From the NCBI RefSeq assembly GCF_051465645.1, contig NZ_CP195790.1, positions 2,728,001 to 2,792,000 of the forward strand: a stretch of 64,000 nt of DNA, given 5' to 3'. The stretch comes from Planctomicrobium sp051465645 (GTDB lineage Bacteria; Planctomycetota; Planctomycetia; Planctomycetales; Planctomycetaceae). The notes under the pieces were generated by a model. That model was not told where the DNA came from. It ran no database searches and saw nothing but the letters and a program-made list of their open reading frames with translations. The stretch's first letter is position 1; every line of letters begins with the position of its first letter. The translations under genes and the position numbers were made by a program. Below are positions 51,815 to 61,525 of the stretch, one piece after another.

Positions 51815-54463
51815 TCAAACTCCGGCCTGATCGAACGTCAGCTCTCCTCCCTGAGCGTCGACATGAATCGTCGTTCCCTCTTCGAACTCACCAGTCAAAA
51901 TGGCATTGGCCAGAGAGTTCTGCAGACGATTCTGGATCACTCTCTTCAAAGGACGCGCCCCGTAAACCGGGTCATAGCCCTCGTTGGCCAGCAACGATTT
52001 AGCATCATCAGTGACTTCGAGCTCGAAGTGATGTTCCTGCAATTGCTTCTGAAGCTTCGAAATCTGCAACTCGACAATCTTGCGAATATCGTGTCGATCC
52101 AGTGGATGGAAGACGATGACTTCATCGATTCTGTTCAAAAACTCTGGTCGGAACTCGCGCTTCAGAGCGTCGAGACAAACCTGCTGAATTTTGTCTTCGT
52201 CCCCTTCCTCACTCAGCTCCAGAATCAATTGAGAGCCGATGTTGGAAGTCATGACAACGATCGTATTGGTGAAGTCGACGGTTCTCCCTTGTCCATCTGT
52301 CAGACGCCCATCATCAAGCACCTGCAGCAGAACATTGAAGACATCCCGATGCGCCTTCTCAATCTCGTCCAGCAAGATGACGGAGTAAGGTTGACGACGA
52401 ACAGCCTCCGTTAATCGTCCTCCTTCTTCGTAGCCGACGTATCCTGGAGGAGCACCGATCAGTCGAGCGACCGAATGCTGCTCCATAAACTCACTCATAT
52501 CAATTCGGACCATGTTCCGTTCGTCATCAAACAGGAACTCAGCAAGTGCTTTGCAGAGTTCTGTCTTTCCGACGCCAGTCGGTCCCAGGAAAATAAACGA
52601 TCCGATTGGGCGATTCTTATCCTGTAATCCTGACCGGGAACGACGAACAGCATTGGCAACTGCGGCGACGGCTTCTTCCTGATTGATCATGCGCTGATGA
52701 ATCAGATCTTCCATCTGCAACAGTTTCTCACGTTCGGTCTTCAACATGCGGCTGACCGGAACCCCTGTCCAACTGGAAACCACCTGAGCGATTTCTTCTG
52801 GACCGACGTCCGTTCGCAGCAATCGAACCTGACCTTCCTGTTCCTTGCCTGCAACCTGTTCTGATTCGGCTTCCTGAGCGGCGACCTGCTGGCGGAGGAC
52901 CTTACGTTCCTGATCAAGCTTGAACAGTTTCTGATAGTCCGTTTCGTCCGCCATGCGGCCACTGGCCTGTTTATCGCGAAGGATTGCTTCCTGCTGGGAA
53001 AATTCCAGCTCGAGCTGTTCCAGACGTTCACGAACGCCAGATACATCGCCCAACCCGAGTTTCTCCGCCTCCCATTGTTCGTTAAGACCGGCCAGCTTCT
53101 TTTTCAGCTGTTCCATCTCCTCCGCAATCTCGATTCGCTCTTTCTCGGCGTGCTCTTCTTTCTCCTCTGCCAGCTGTCTGGCAGCAATCTCAAGACGAGT
53201 CAACCGGCGTTGAATCTCATCGATTTCCGTTGGAACCGAATGCAGTTCCATCGAAACACGAGATGCAGCCTCGTCGACAAGATCGATCGCCTTATCGGGA
53301 AGGAACCGATCGGTGATGTATCTATCTGAGAGTGTTGCTGCCGCTTCGAGTGCAGCATCGCGAATCTTGATACCGTGATGCTTTTCGTAGCGCTCTTTTA
53401 ATCCACGCAGAATCGCAATCGTGTCGACAACCGAAGGCTCGCGGACATTGACTGGCTGAAAACGTCGTTCCAGTGCGGCATCTTTTTCGATGTACTTGCG
53501 ATACTCATCGATCGTCGTCGCCCCGATACAGTGAACGTCGCCGCGAGCAAGTGCCGGCTTGAGCAGGTTGCTTGCATCCATCGCTCCGTCAGTCTTTCCG
53601 GCTCCGACGAGAGTATGAAGTTCATCAATGAACAGAATAATCTTGCCTGCCGCCTGTTCGACTTCGCCGAGAACGGCCTTCAAGCGATCCTCAAATTCTC
53701 CACGGTACTTGGCACCTGCAATCAACGCTCCCATATCCAGAGCAATCACCCGCTTTTCCTTCAGAACAGCAGGGACGTCTCCGAGCACAATTCGGTTTGC
53801 GAGACCTTCAACAATGGCCGTCTTTCCAACCCCTGGATCTCCGATCAGCACAGGGTTGTTCTTGCGTCGTCGTGCAAGGACCTGCACGACACGACGAATC
53901 TCGGCATCCCGCCCGATCACAGGGTCAATCTTCCCCTGTCGTGCGAGTTCCACGAGGTCTTTGCCGTATTTTTCGAGTGCCTGATATTTATCTTCGGGGT
54001 GCTGGTCTGTCACTGTATTTCCACCTCTAACGGCTTTGGTTGCCTCCAGAATTTCTTTCTCTTCGATCCCACTCAGCTTCAGAATCCGTTTCGCGGCGTC
54101 CTCAACTTTGGTGAGTGCGACAAAGAGATGCTCTGTCGACACGAACTGATCATTGAGGTCGTCTGCCAGCTTCTGAGCCGCTTCAAACACCTGCATCAAT
54201 TCTCGCGATGCAGCAACATCCAGGTTCGAACCGGACGAGGAGGGGAGTCGTGTCAGTTCAGATTCGACAATCTTTGTCAGCTGCGGAACATTGGTCCCGA
54301 CTTTCGCCAGAATTGCCCTGGGGATTCCGTCGGAGTCCTGCAGCAATGCTTTCAGCAGATACAACGGAACCAGTTGCCGGTGCCCTTGATCTTGTGCGAG
54401 CTGGTGAGCTGTCTGGACAGCCTCCTGGGCTTTCGCTGTCAGCTTGTCCATTCGAAATGCCAT
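51815..54463 (-). CDS. clpB: ATP-dependent disaggregase ClpB
   Basis: 882 aa from the ATG at 54463 (AAGGGG upstream); a longer frame to 54547 is not needed. It rescues aggregated proteins with DnaK. N-domain (about 1-150) with MDKLTAKAQEAVQTAHQLA. First AAA+ domain with GDPGVGKTA and FIDELHTLVGAG. The long middle coiled-coil (about 400-530) distinguishes ClpB from ClpA/C. Second AAA+ domain with GPTGVGKTE, VILLDEIEKAH and YDPVYGARPLKRVI. All motifs intact. Upstream is an inverted repeat at 54598-54613 that may be part of its control. Confidence 0.97.
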   Translation of the reverse strand: MAFRMDKLTAKAQEAVQTAHQLAQDQGHRQLVPLYLLKALLQDSDGIPRAILAKVGTNVPQLTKIVESELTRLPSSSGSNLDVAASRELMQVFEAAQKLADDLNDQFVSTEHLFVALTKVEDAAKRILKLSGIEEKEILEATKAVRGGNTVTDQHPEDKYQALEKYGKDLVELARQGKIDPVIGRDAEIRRVVQVLARRRKNNPVLIGDPGVGKTAIVEGLANRIVLGDVPAVLKEKRVIALDMGALIAGAKYRGEFEDRLKAVLGEVEQAAGKIILFIDELHTLVGAGKTDGAMDASNLLKPALARGDVHCIGATTIDEYRKYIEKDAALERRFQPVNVREPSVVDTIAILRGLKERYEKHHGIKIRDAALEAAATLSDRYITDRFLPDKAIDLVDEAASRVSMELHSVPTEIDEIQRRLTRLEIAARQLAEEKEEHAEKERIEIAEEMEQLKKKLAGLNEQWEAEKLGLGDVSGVRERLEQLELEFSQQEAILRDKQASGRMADETDYQKLFKLDQERKVLRQQVAAQEAESEQVAGKEQEGQVRLLRTDVGPEEIAQVVSSWTGVPVSRMLKTEREKLLQMEDLIHQRMINQEEAVAAVANAVRRSRSGLQDKNRPIGSFIFLGPTGVGKTELCKALAEFLFDDERNMVRIDMSEFMEQHSVARLIGAPPGYVGYEEGGRLTEAVRRQPYSVILLDEIEKAHRDVFNVLLQVLDDGRLTDGQGRTVDFTNTIVVMTSNIGSQLILELSEEGDEDKIQQVCLDALKREFRPEFLNRIDEVIVFHPLDRHDIRKIVELQISKLQKQLQEHHFELEVTDDAKSLLANEGYDPVYGARPLKRVIQNRLQNSLANAILTGEFEEGTTIHVDAQGGELTFDQAGV

Positions 54464-54597
54464 TGATGATTCCCCTTCCCGCTCTTCGCGAGTCAACTTT
54501 TCCAGAGCCCGAGGTTTCCAGCGGTCTGGTTCGAAGTTCTGCATCAACCCTAAACATCAAGACTCGTCTCTGCATCCCTGAATCTGCAATCCATCTT

Positions 54598-54613
54598 TTG
54601 GGTATACACCCAA
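54598..54613. promoter_or_regulatory. Inverted repeat upstream of clpB
   Basis: TTGGGT, 4-base spacer, ACCCAA, about 135 bases before the clpB start. Operator-like; the regulator is unknown. Confidence 0.35.
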
Positions 54614-54975
54614 CTACTGTGAAATACAGACTTTTTCGTTTCTGGAACGCCAAACAGGTCTCATACCTTAAACAGGAATGCAACGTTCATGCCGGATTCA
54701 CAATGAACAGAAATTTCCCACAAGCCGTTTAATACAAGTACATTAAGGGCAACAAGCAAAACTCAAACGTCTCCAATAATGCCATTTCGACACCTTCAAC
54801 GACAAAACAACCGACGTCAAAATCCGCCATAATGGCCGACCACACAACGCTAGAGCGGACCTCCAACCTGAAATGCATCACAAGAAAGCTGAGTGGCCCT
54901 GGATGAGGACCAACTCCTGATGTGACTAAAGAGCCTTGGTGAATGCCCGTTGAAAACTGCGTTCGAACAGCGCGT

Positions 54976-55014
54976 AAAAAAAGACCGCCAAACCTGGATT
55001 AGTTTGGCGGTCTT
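54976..55014 (-). terminator. Terminator of the repeat-secretin gene
   Basis: A perfect 13-bp stem AAGACCGCCAAAC / GTTTGGCGGTCTT with an 8-base loop, followed on the minus strand by a T-run. It lies about 55 bases after the stop. Confidence 0.9.
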
Positions 55015-55070
55015 CGACCTGAGTTGTGCCTCCCAGACAGGACTGGCACTTACTGATTCTTCTTCAGAGC

Positions 55071-58000
55071 TTACTGTGGAATCCCGAGGAGCTGTTCCTG
55101 TTCTTCCTGAATGATGATTCGTGGAGTCACCATCATCATCAAGCTCTCAGTTTCACGACCAACACCAGAGTTCTTGAACAAACGGCTGATGTATGGAAGC
55201 TTGTTGAGGATTGGAACCCCAGCCATGTTACGGCCTTCGCGGAGGGATTTCACACCCCCGAGGAGAACTGTACCACCGTCTGGAACACTGACCACGGTTG
55301 AGATGAAGACTTCGTCGACGACTGGCAACTGAACGGTAACGGATCCGACAGCTCCACCGCTGTTGTTGTTACCACCTCCGCCGCCGCCACCAGTTCCACC
55401 GCCGCCGCCAAGTCCTCCGCCGCCTCCACCGCCGCCGAGACCTCCACCGCCGCCGCCGCCACCGAGACCTCCACCACCGCCGCCGGTGTTACCTGTACCC
55501 CCAGCGGAGATATAGGAGAAGGTAAAGACGTCAGTCACGTTGTAGAAGGTCGGCAGAACACTCAATCGAACATAGCGTCGGTCAGCTGAGACCACCGCGG
55601 TGACCATCAGGGTTGTTCCTTCTGGAATCGTTGTGATTTCAGGAACGTAACCAACCTGGAAGGCACTCGCGACTGGTTGCAGCGATGTGACGAATGGTCG
55701 CAAAGTACCGCTTCGAACTGTACCGAACTGACCGTTGAAGATCGTCACTTTCGGAGCAAACATCACGTTGGACCGACGGTCCCCTTGTGCTGCTCGCACG
55801 AACATGAACGCTTCAATGTCGCTCAGAATCGCCAGACCGAAGTTAATCCCTGCGTTTGGATCGAATCCACCGAATGTTGGAGCCGAGAGGTCAAACGATC
55901 CTTGTCGGAACGGGACGTCCAGGTTCGGAGTGAACTGCTCAGTTCCGTTCAACAGACCGACCACTGTTCGTGATGGCCAGTTGTCGCGATCCTGCATGTT
56001 CAACCGAGGACCAGCACCGAATGGAGCGAGTGCCGTTGAACCGCTTGAGCTACCACCTGTTGAACCACCAGTACCTGCACCGCTACTTCCACCGCCACCA
56101 GTTCCCCCGAAGATTGGGTCGACTGATCCGAATGGACGAATTGGTGAGAAGTCGTTGTTGACGTTTGGTCCACCAACGGTGTCGTTGATGTTGAAGTCGA
56201 AGTCGATCCCGATCTGCTCGAAGAACTGATCGCTGACGGTGATGAAGCGAACTTCGATCGTCACCTGCAAGTCCTGGAGGCGTCGCAGCTGATCAAGCAG
56301 ATCTGCGATTTCCTGGTGAACCTGTTGGGTCTGACGGATGACAAGGCTCAAGGTGCTGTCATGCTGCTTCAGCGATCCAGAACCGTGCATTTCACTCCAG
56401 CTATCTGGAGACACAGTTGTCGTGATCAACTGATTCAGTGCTTCAAACCCGTGAGCTGTCGCACTTGGACCAGACAGAGCCTGCTTTGAACCGCCGGCCA
56501 TTCCTGCGAGTGCTGGATTGGCACCACCGAGAGGTGACGCTCCGACTTGAGCAAAGCCATTTCCGGTCGGTGCCACACTCATCGGTGAATCACCACCGAA
56601 TCCACTTCCCTGTTTAAACTGGGTCGTTGGAGCGGTTGGAGTGACAGGAACAACAAGGTCGGCAACCTGATAAACAACAGTTGTCAGTTCGCCATGCTTA
56701 CGCATCCGGCTGGTCACATTGAGCACTTCGTTCTGGATTGTGTAACCCAGGTTCAGTGGATCAAGGATCAGGTTCAGTGCACTGCGAAGTTTAATACCGT
56801 CAACGTTGATGCTGATCGGGGTGCTGGAGGTCACAGCTTCTTCGGTCAGGCCGGTTTCATCGACCATCACGTTGATACCCTGAGCATCAGCAATGTACTT
56901 CAGAACTTCAGAGAGCGGAGCGTTGTTGAAGTGCAGGGAGACAGGGTGCTCCAGGCTGCGACGAACACGCATTTCTGCTTCGGTGTGTTCGAGGGCATCA
57001 GCTGGTCGCTTCTGTCGTGACTTCTTCAGATCTTCCCAGTTCTCCGGGTAGGCCAAAGGCTGGTCATCGCGGGCAACAGGGTTGATTGCAGCCATTTCGA
57101 CTGCGTTCAATTGCTCCCAGAAGCTGTTTTCCTTGTCGGAAATCATCTTCTTGTTAGAAGCGTCCCGCATTGCGATCTTGGCTTTCAGGTCCATCGTCAC
57201 AACAGCAGGGTTGTTCGAATCAAGAGCAGCAGCCTGTTTGGCAATCGCACTTGCTTCTGAGAACCGCTTCTGTTCGTACAGTTCGTTGTACTTCTGGACG
57301 AGGTTCGCCAATTCCTGTTCGACACGAACGCGAGTCTGGATTTCGCGTTCGATCAGGTCTTTGGTCTCAGTATTCTTACGTTCCAGTTCGATCACTGGAG
57401 CGTGCTGAGCAATGTAAGTTTCAACTGAACTGCGTGAGCTCTTCACCCAGGCGGTCAGAGAAGCAGTCTGTTCTTCGCTCAGATCTGCAGCATTGATCGT
57501 TTCCAATGCCTGATTGAGAAGAGCGACAGCTTGTTCTGGCTGCTTGTCACGAATCTTTTCAGCTCGGAAGATCGCATTCAGACACTCTGTGCGAACTTTA
57601 TCGAACTGAGCCGATCGCTGCTGAGCAACAGCATCAATTGGTTGTGTCGAGGCGACTTCGTTGCTGACAGTCTGAACACCACGACGACGTGGGCTCAGTT
57701 CACGCAATTTGTCCTGCAACTGCTGCTGACGGTAAGCATCCAGTGATTCACCTGAGTGGTAAGCCTGCAGGAAGAACTCGTAAGCTCCTTCCCGATCTCC
57801 ACCACGAAGAGAATTCACACCTTCGTCGAACAGCTCCTGAGCAGTCTTGCCGTTGGAGTTCACGACCATTCGGTCACGACCAGCGGCGGCAGTTGCTGAT
57901 CCAGACACTGTCTGAATTGCAGCACCCTTGGTCAGGTCCATGCCCTTGGCTGCGAGTTCAGCTTCAGACGCATCCATCGAATTCATGGCGACGTTTGCCG

Positions 58001-59900
58001 CACGGGATGAATTCACGTTTGTTTCTGCAAGAACGCGTTCCGGGCTATCTTCGAACAAGTCGTATGTCACGTCGATCGTTGCAGCCTGCATCGCTTTTTC
58101 GCGAGCAGCTTCGACACGACCAGCGGTCAGATCAGCACGAGCTGAAGCCAGCAGCGATTTCGCCTGCCCCTTCAGACCGTCTGCACCCTGAACACCTTTG
58201 TCGGTGGAAGCGACCATCGTCTGCTTCGAGCTCGCGTCGATTTCGCCGAGCAATCGCTCAGGACTGTCTTCGAAGAGATCATAAGCAACATCGAAGGAAG
58301 CAGCCTGTGCCGCTTTCGTACGAGCGTCTGCAATACGACCGGATGCGAGATCCTGCCGTGCAGCCTGCAACAGCTGTCCAGCCTGAACTTTCAGGCTTTC
58401 TCGTGTCTCGGTTGCTGTGTTTTCAGTACGGGAAGCGACCATCTGCGAAGACTGACCCTGTTTGGCTGCAACGAGCCGGTTCAGATCTTCACGGAGAACT
58501 TCCGGATTGTCTTCAAACAAACCGAAGGCAACTTCCATTCCTTCAGCCTGTGCTACCAGCTTTTCTGCTGTAGCAACGTCACCGCTTCGCATTGCTTCGC
58601 GGGCCTGGCCGAGGTAAGCAAGAGCCTGTTGTTTCTTCTGCTGCTGATTCGCTGGACCTGCCGGAGCGGCTTCAGCTGGAGAACCTGCTGGAGCTTTTGG
58701 CTCCATCATGTTCTGAGCCTGCAGCATCCGTGCTTCCTGAAGAATCAGGTCAGGCCGATCATCGAAAAGGGCGAACGAGGCACCGAGCTGGTGAGCTTCA
58801 GCGGCTTTCGCCTGTGCAACGTCCAACTTGCCTTCGTTCAACGCGGTTCGAGCCTGCTTCAGCAATTCCAAAGCAGCGGTGCGAACCTGCTGTGCATCCT
58901 GGCTTTCACCAGCTGCTGGCATCCCTGCAATGACTTGCTTGTTTGTCACGCGGGCAATTTCAGAAAGAAGATGCTCTGGACCTTCTTCAAGAAGTCCCCA
59001 GGCCACGTCTTTCTTCTGTGCCTGCATTGCCAATTCTCGGGCTTCATTGAAGTGCCCACGAGACATGGCAACTTTCGCATCCGTCATCAACTGAACTGCC
59101 TGTTCTTTGGCACTCAGCTGGGATGCTGGAATTGTTGGACGTGAGTCCATTTTCGGAACGATCGCTTCGTTCTTCATTGCTGCCAGGTTGTCGGAAGGAC
59201 CTTCCGGACGGGCTGGCTGAAGTCGAGCGAGTTCTGACATCAGGTGATCAGGTTTCACATCGAACGGACCGTAAGTCACGTTCAGACTGCGAGCCTTTTC
59301 GATGTTCTCACGTGCTGCGACGAACTGACCGGCGACCATGTCCTGATGAGCCTGACGCAACAAAGACTGAGCCAGTTCATGGTCAGCCTGAGATCCTGAG
59401 CCGGCTGCAGCAACTGCAGCTGGAACACCGGGAGTCATTCCCTGGGCTTCAACGCTCTGGGAAAGCATTGTCCCCGGTGATGTCCGAGCGCTGTTTCGAA
59501 TCTCCGCAATCATCTTCTGCGGAGACAGCTCGTTCGGACCGAACGTCACTTTCCATTGCTGGGCCATCGAGGCTGCACGGGCAGTCAGCCGCAATGCTTC
59601 CTCTCGTTGGCCTTGCTGCAGTTTCAGCTTTGCTTCACGCAGCTGATCTGCAACTCGTTTACGGTTTACGTCCTCAGGAGCCAACGTCGATTCCGACTCT
59701 GGAACGGCCTGGAATCCTTGTTTCGGGGTGTTCCCAAAGGGATCACTTGCGTAGGAATCCTGGGCGTGGACCTGAAAGCCGAGCCACAGGCTCGCGCTGA
59801 GCAGTCCACCACGCATCAGCAGTTCATAGGTTCGGAACAAAGTCGGTCCCTCCTTGAGGCCCTGACCAGGCTGATCCAGTCTCTTTCGATATCGCGCCAT
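55071..59900 (-). CDS. Giant secretin with seven to eight N-terminal helical repeats
   Basis: 1609 aa from the ATG at 59900. A signal anchor (LLSASLWLGFQVHA) is followed by at least seven copies of a module of about 80-90 residues, built as helix-turn-helix plus a motif like DVAYDLFEDSPERLLGEI (variants VTYGPFDVKPDHLMSEL, VAWGLLEEGPEHLLSEI). A coiled region (about 780-960) follows, then a secretin N-type domain (VSLHFNNAPLSEVLKYIADA; LNLILDPLNLGYTIQNEVLN), then the type II/III secretin channel with VPILNKLPYISRLFKNSGVG and MMMVTPRIII. A glycine-rich insert of about 50 residues interrupts the channel domain. It should form an outer-membrane ring. No other type II secretion gene lies in the window, so the export system it serves is unknown. 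Confidence 0.88.
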   Translation of the reverse strand: MARYRKRLDQPGQGLKEGPTLFRTYELLMRGGLLSASLWLGFQVHAQDSYASDPFGNTPKQGFQAVPESESTLAPEDVNRKRVADQLREAKLKLQQGQREEALRLTARAASMAQQWKVTFGPNELSPQKMIAEIRNSARTSPGTMLSQSVEAQGMTPGVPAAVAAAGSGSQADHELAQSLLRQAHQDMVAGQFVAARENIEKARSLNVTYGPFDVKPDHLMSELARLQPARPEGPSDNLAAMKNEAIVPKMDSRPTIPASQLSAKEQAVQLMTDAKVAMSRGHFNEARELAMQAQKKDVAWGLLEEGPEHLLSEIARVTNKQVIAGMPAAGESQDAQQVRTAALELLKQARTALNEGKLDVAQAKAAEAHQLGASFALFDDRPDLILQEARMLQAQNMMEPKAPAGSPAEAAPAGPANQQQKKQQALAYLGQAREAMRSGDVATAEKLVAQAEGMEVAFGLFEDNPEVLREDLNRLVAAKQGQSSQMVASRTENTATETRESLKVQAGQLLQAARQDLASGRIADARTKAAQAASFDVAYDLFEDSPERLLGEIDASSKQTMVASTDKGVQGADGLKGQAKSLLASARADLTAGRVEAAREKAMQAATIDVTYDLFEDSPERVLAETNVNSSRAANVAMNSMDASEAELAAKGMDLTKGAAIQTVSGSATAAAGRDRMVVNSNGKTAQELFDEGVNSLRGGDREGAYEFFLQAYHSGESLDAYRQQQLQDKLRELSPRRRGVQTVSNEVASTQPIDAVAQQRSAQFDKVRTECLNAIFRAEKIRDKQPEQAVALLNQALETINAADLSEEQTASLTAWVKSSRSSVETYIAQHAPVIELERKNTETKDLIEREIQTRVRVEQELANLVQKYNELYEQKRFSEASAIAKQAAALDSNNPAVVTMDLKAKIAMRDASNKKMISDKENSFWEQLNAVEMAAINPVARDDQPLAYPENWEDLKKSRQKRPADALEHTEAEMRVRRSLEHPVSLHFNNAPLSEVLKYIADAQGINVMVDETGLTEEAVTSSTPISINVDGIKLRSALNLILDPLNLGYTIQNEVLNVTSRMRKHGELTTVVYQVADLVVPVTPTAPTTQFKQGSGFGGDSPMSVAPTGNGFAQVGASPLGGANPALAGMAGGSKQALSGPSATAHGFEALNQLITTTVSPDSWSEMHGSGSLKQHDSTLSLVIRQTQQVHQEIADLLDQLRRLQDLQVTIEVRFITVSDQFFEQIGIDFDFNINDTVGGPNVNNDFSPIRPFGSVDPIFGGTGGGGSSGAGTGGSTGGSSSGSTALAPFGAGPRLNMQDRDNWPSRTVVGLLNGTEQFTPNLDVPFRQGSFDLSAPTFGGFDPNAGINFGLAILSDIEAFMFVRAAQGDRRSNVMFAPKVTIFNGQFGTVRSGTLRPFVTSLQPVASAFQVGYVPEITTIPEGTTLMVTAVVSADRRYVRLSVLPTFYNVTDVFTFSYISAGGTGNTGGGGGGLGGGGGGGGLGGGGGGGGLGGGGGTGGGGGGGNNNSGGAVGSVTVQLPVVDEVFISTVVSVPDGGTVLLGGVKSLREGRNMAGVPILNKLPYISRLFKNSGVGRETESLMMMVTPRIIIQEEQEQLLGIPQ

Positions 59901-60181
59901 GACTCGGTTTGCCGCTAGAAATGAAGGGGGGAAGGTGGACTGTGAAGGGTGGACTGCTGTTATTTCCTTGGGGGGGAACTCACAGGAACAGGACACCGGC
60001 TTTCAGTCACGCCAGTGAAATGGACTAGGGGTGAAAAATCGGAGAAAGGGAGTTGGGAAAGGTTTCCATCAGGCTGAATACCCGAGATTTTTGAACAGGG
60101 TCAAGATGTGACGTGGGAATTTCCTGTTCAACCCGGGTGGGACCCGTTTTTTCGGCGAGTGCTGCCGATTCAGGGGGCAAT

Positions 60182-61369
60182 TCAGCGAGTAATGGTCTCG
60201 TCTAAATCTTCTTTAGATTCGTAAATCGTTTCGATAACGGCGTTTTTACGAACCTCGGCAAGGACAACTTTGGAACGTTGTTCCCGCCATTCTTCAATAA
60301 TCTGCATCCGGATCTCTTCCTGCACTTCATCGAGCGGTTGAGTCCCGGCGTTCTTACGTTCTGTGACTTTAATCACCTGGACAGAGGTCGGTGAGACAAT
60401 GAGCCCGCTCGTCGCTCCCGGCTTCAGGGTTTCCAGTGCTTGACGCACTTCAGAATTCGCGACGCTCCCCGGTTGTGTCCAATCCCAATGGCCGCCATTG
60501 GAAGCCAATGGGCCGTCGGAATACTTCTTGACTGCATTATCAAAGGTCATTCCAGAAGCGATCGCCTCTAAAGCAACCTGCATTTCCTGTTCAGCCTGAG
60601 ATTTCGACCTGGCTGGAGTGACAGAGATCTGAAGCTGCTGCCACTTCACCTGCATCGGGAAGGAATACTTCTCAATCTGCTTGTTATAAACCGCCAGCAA
60701 TTCCACTCGGGAAGGCTTAGGCTCGTCGCCAATCTTCGTTCGAATGTATTGGGATGCGAGCTGCTCATCTGCAAAGACCTGTCGCATTGTTTCCAGCGAC
60801 GTCCCTTGCTCCTGCAACATCGTTTCCAGTTCAAGCGTGGAATTGACTTCCAGACGGGTCTTGAGATTGGTCACGACCTCTTTTTCGAAGAAATCGTTCA
60901 ACTGTTCGTTGACGGAGTCGAGTTGCTCTTTCTTCAGACGGGCACGCACAGCCTGAGCCATGAGTACCTTCTCGATGTTGCGATCGAGATCTTTCTGAAT
61001 GAGCAGGTCTTGAGCTTTGCGAAGCTGCTTGCCGCGATTGGCTTCCGAGAGTTGACCACTGGCCACCCCCTCATTGAGCTTCGATTCGTACTCTTTCAGT
61101 TTGCCGCTGTACTGTTCGAGAATCTCCCCTGCAAGGATCGCCCGACCATTGACGCGTGCGACCACGGCGGTTGTCGGGAGAGGGGATTCTTCGCTGTAAG
61201 ATGTCTGCTGAATCGTGTCCGCTTCTGCGGTCTGCTTCGCTTCGGATTGAGTTGACGCAATCCGAGGTGGTGGCGGTCCGAGGACCGGATTCGAAACATT
61301 GTAATTTTTACCAGCGCAGCCCGCCCCAAGAGCGATTGCGAGAACAAAAGCACTTCGAAAATGGGGCAT
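60182..61369 (-). CDS. Parvulin-type peptidyl-prolyl isomerase lipoprotein (SurA/PrsA-like)
   Basis: 395 aa from the ATG at 61369. The start MPHFRSAFVLAIALGAGCAG is a lipoprotein-type signal with Cys, though with Gly at the -3 position. NPVLGPPPPR follows, a linker common in planctomycete lipoproteins. Residues about 75-230 form a SurA_N-like helical chaperone region (VARVNGRAILAGEILEQYSG). A parvulin domain (about 245-350) includes LQISVTPARSKSQAEQEM, FDNAVKKYSDGP and GHWDWTQPGS, with VIKVTERKN at its end. Its likely job is folding outer-membrane proteins in the periplasm, fitting the BamA and secretin genes nearby. The next gene upstream is mfd, 150 bases away. Confidence 0.85.
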   Translation of the reverse strand: MPHFRSAFVLAIALGAGCAGKNYNVSNPVLGPPPPRIASTQSEAKQTAEADTIQQTSYSEESPLPTTAVVARVNGRAILAGEILEQYSGKLKEYESKLNEGVASGQLSEANRGKQLRKAQDLLIQKDLDRNIEKVLMAQAVRARLKKEQLDSVNEQLNDFFEKEVVTNLKTRLEVNSTLELETMLQEQGTSLETMRQVFADEQLASQYIRTKIGDEPKPSRVELLAVYNKQIEKYSFPMQVKWQQLQISVTPARSKSQAEQEMQVALEAIASGMTFDNAVKKYSDGPLASNGGHWDWTQPGSVANSEVRQALETLKPGATSGLIVSPTSVQVIKVTERKNAGTQPLDEVQEEIRMQIIEEWREQRSKVVLAEVRKNAVIETIYESKEDLDETITR

Positions 61370-61525
61370 GGAAATGGCTGGTTGAAGGCCCGAAACGGAC
61401 AAGTCTCCGGAAGTCTTTTCCCCGTCGAGAGTTATCTGCAAAAAGGCAGACAATTCTTCATCGAGAGGCTTCCGACCGATTCCCTGTGTTGGGATCGCCT
61501 TCGCTTCTTACTCCCAGTTGCGGAA

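Larger units (their letters stand above)
54464..55070. other. clpB upstream region
   Basis: About 600 bases. It holds an operator-like inverted repeat at 54598 and the terminator at 54981, and presumably the clpB promoter. No CIRCE element was recognised and no gene is supported. Confidence 0.45.

Noticed and set aside
53531..54466. A 311-codon frame opposite clpB
   Set aside because: It is antisense to a clearly conserved clpB; the composition is that of a mirrored frame.
55370..55510. GC-rich tandem pattern as a possible non-coding minisatellite
   Set aside because: It is in frame and encodes the glycine-rich insert of the secretin.
57689..58573. A 294-codon frame opposite the secretin gene
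   Set aside because: It arises from the repeated modules read on the other strand and has no motif.
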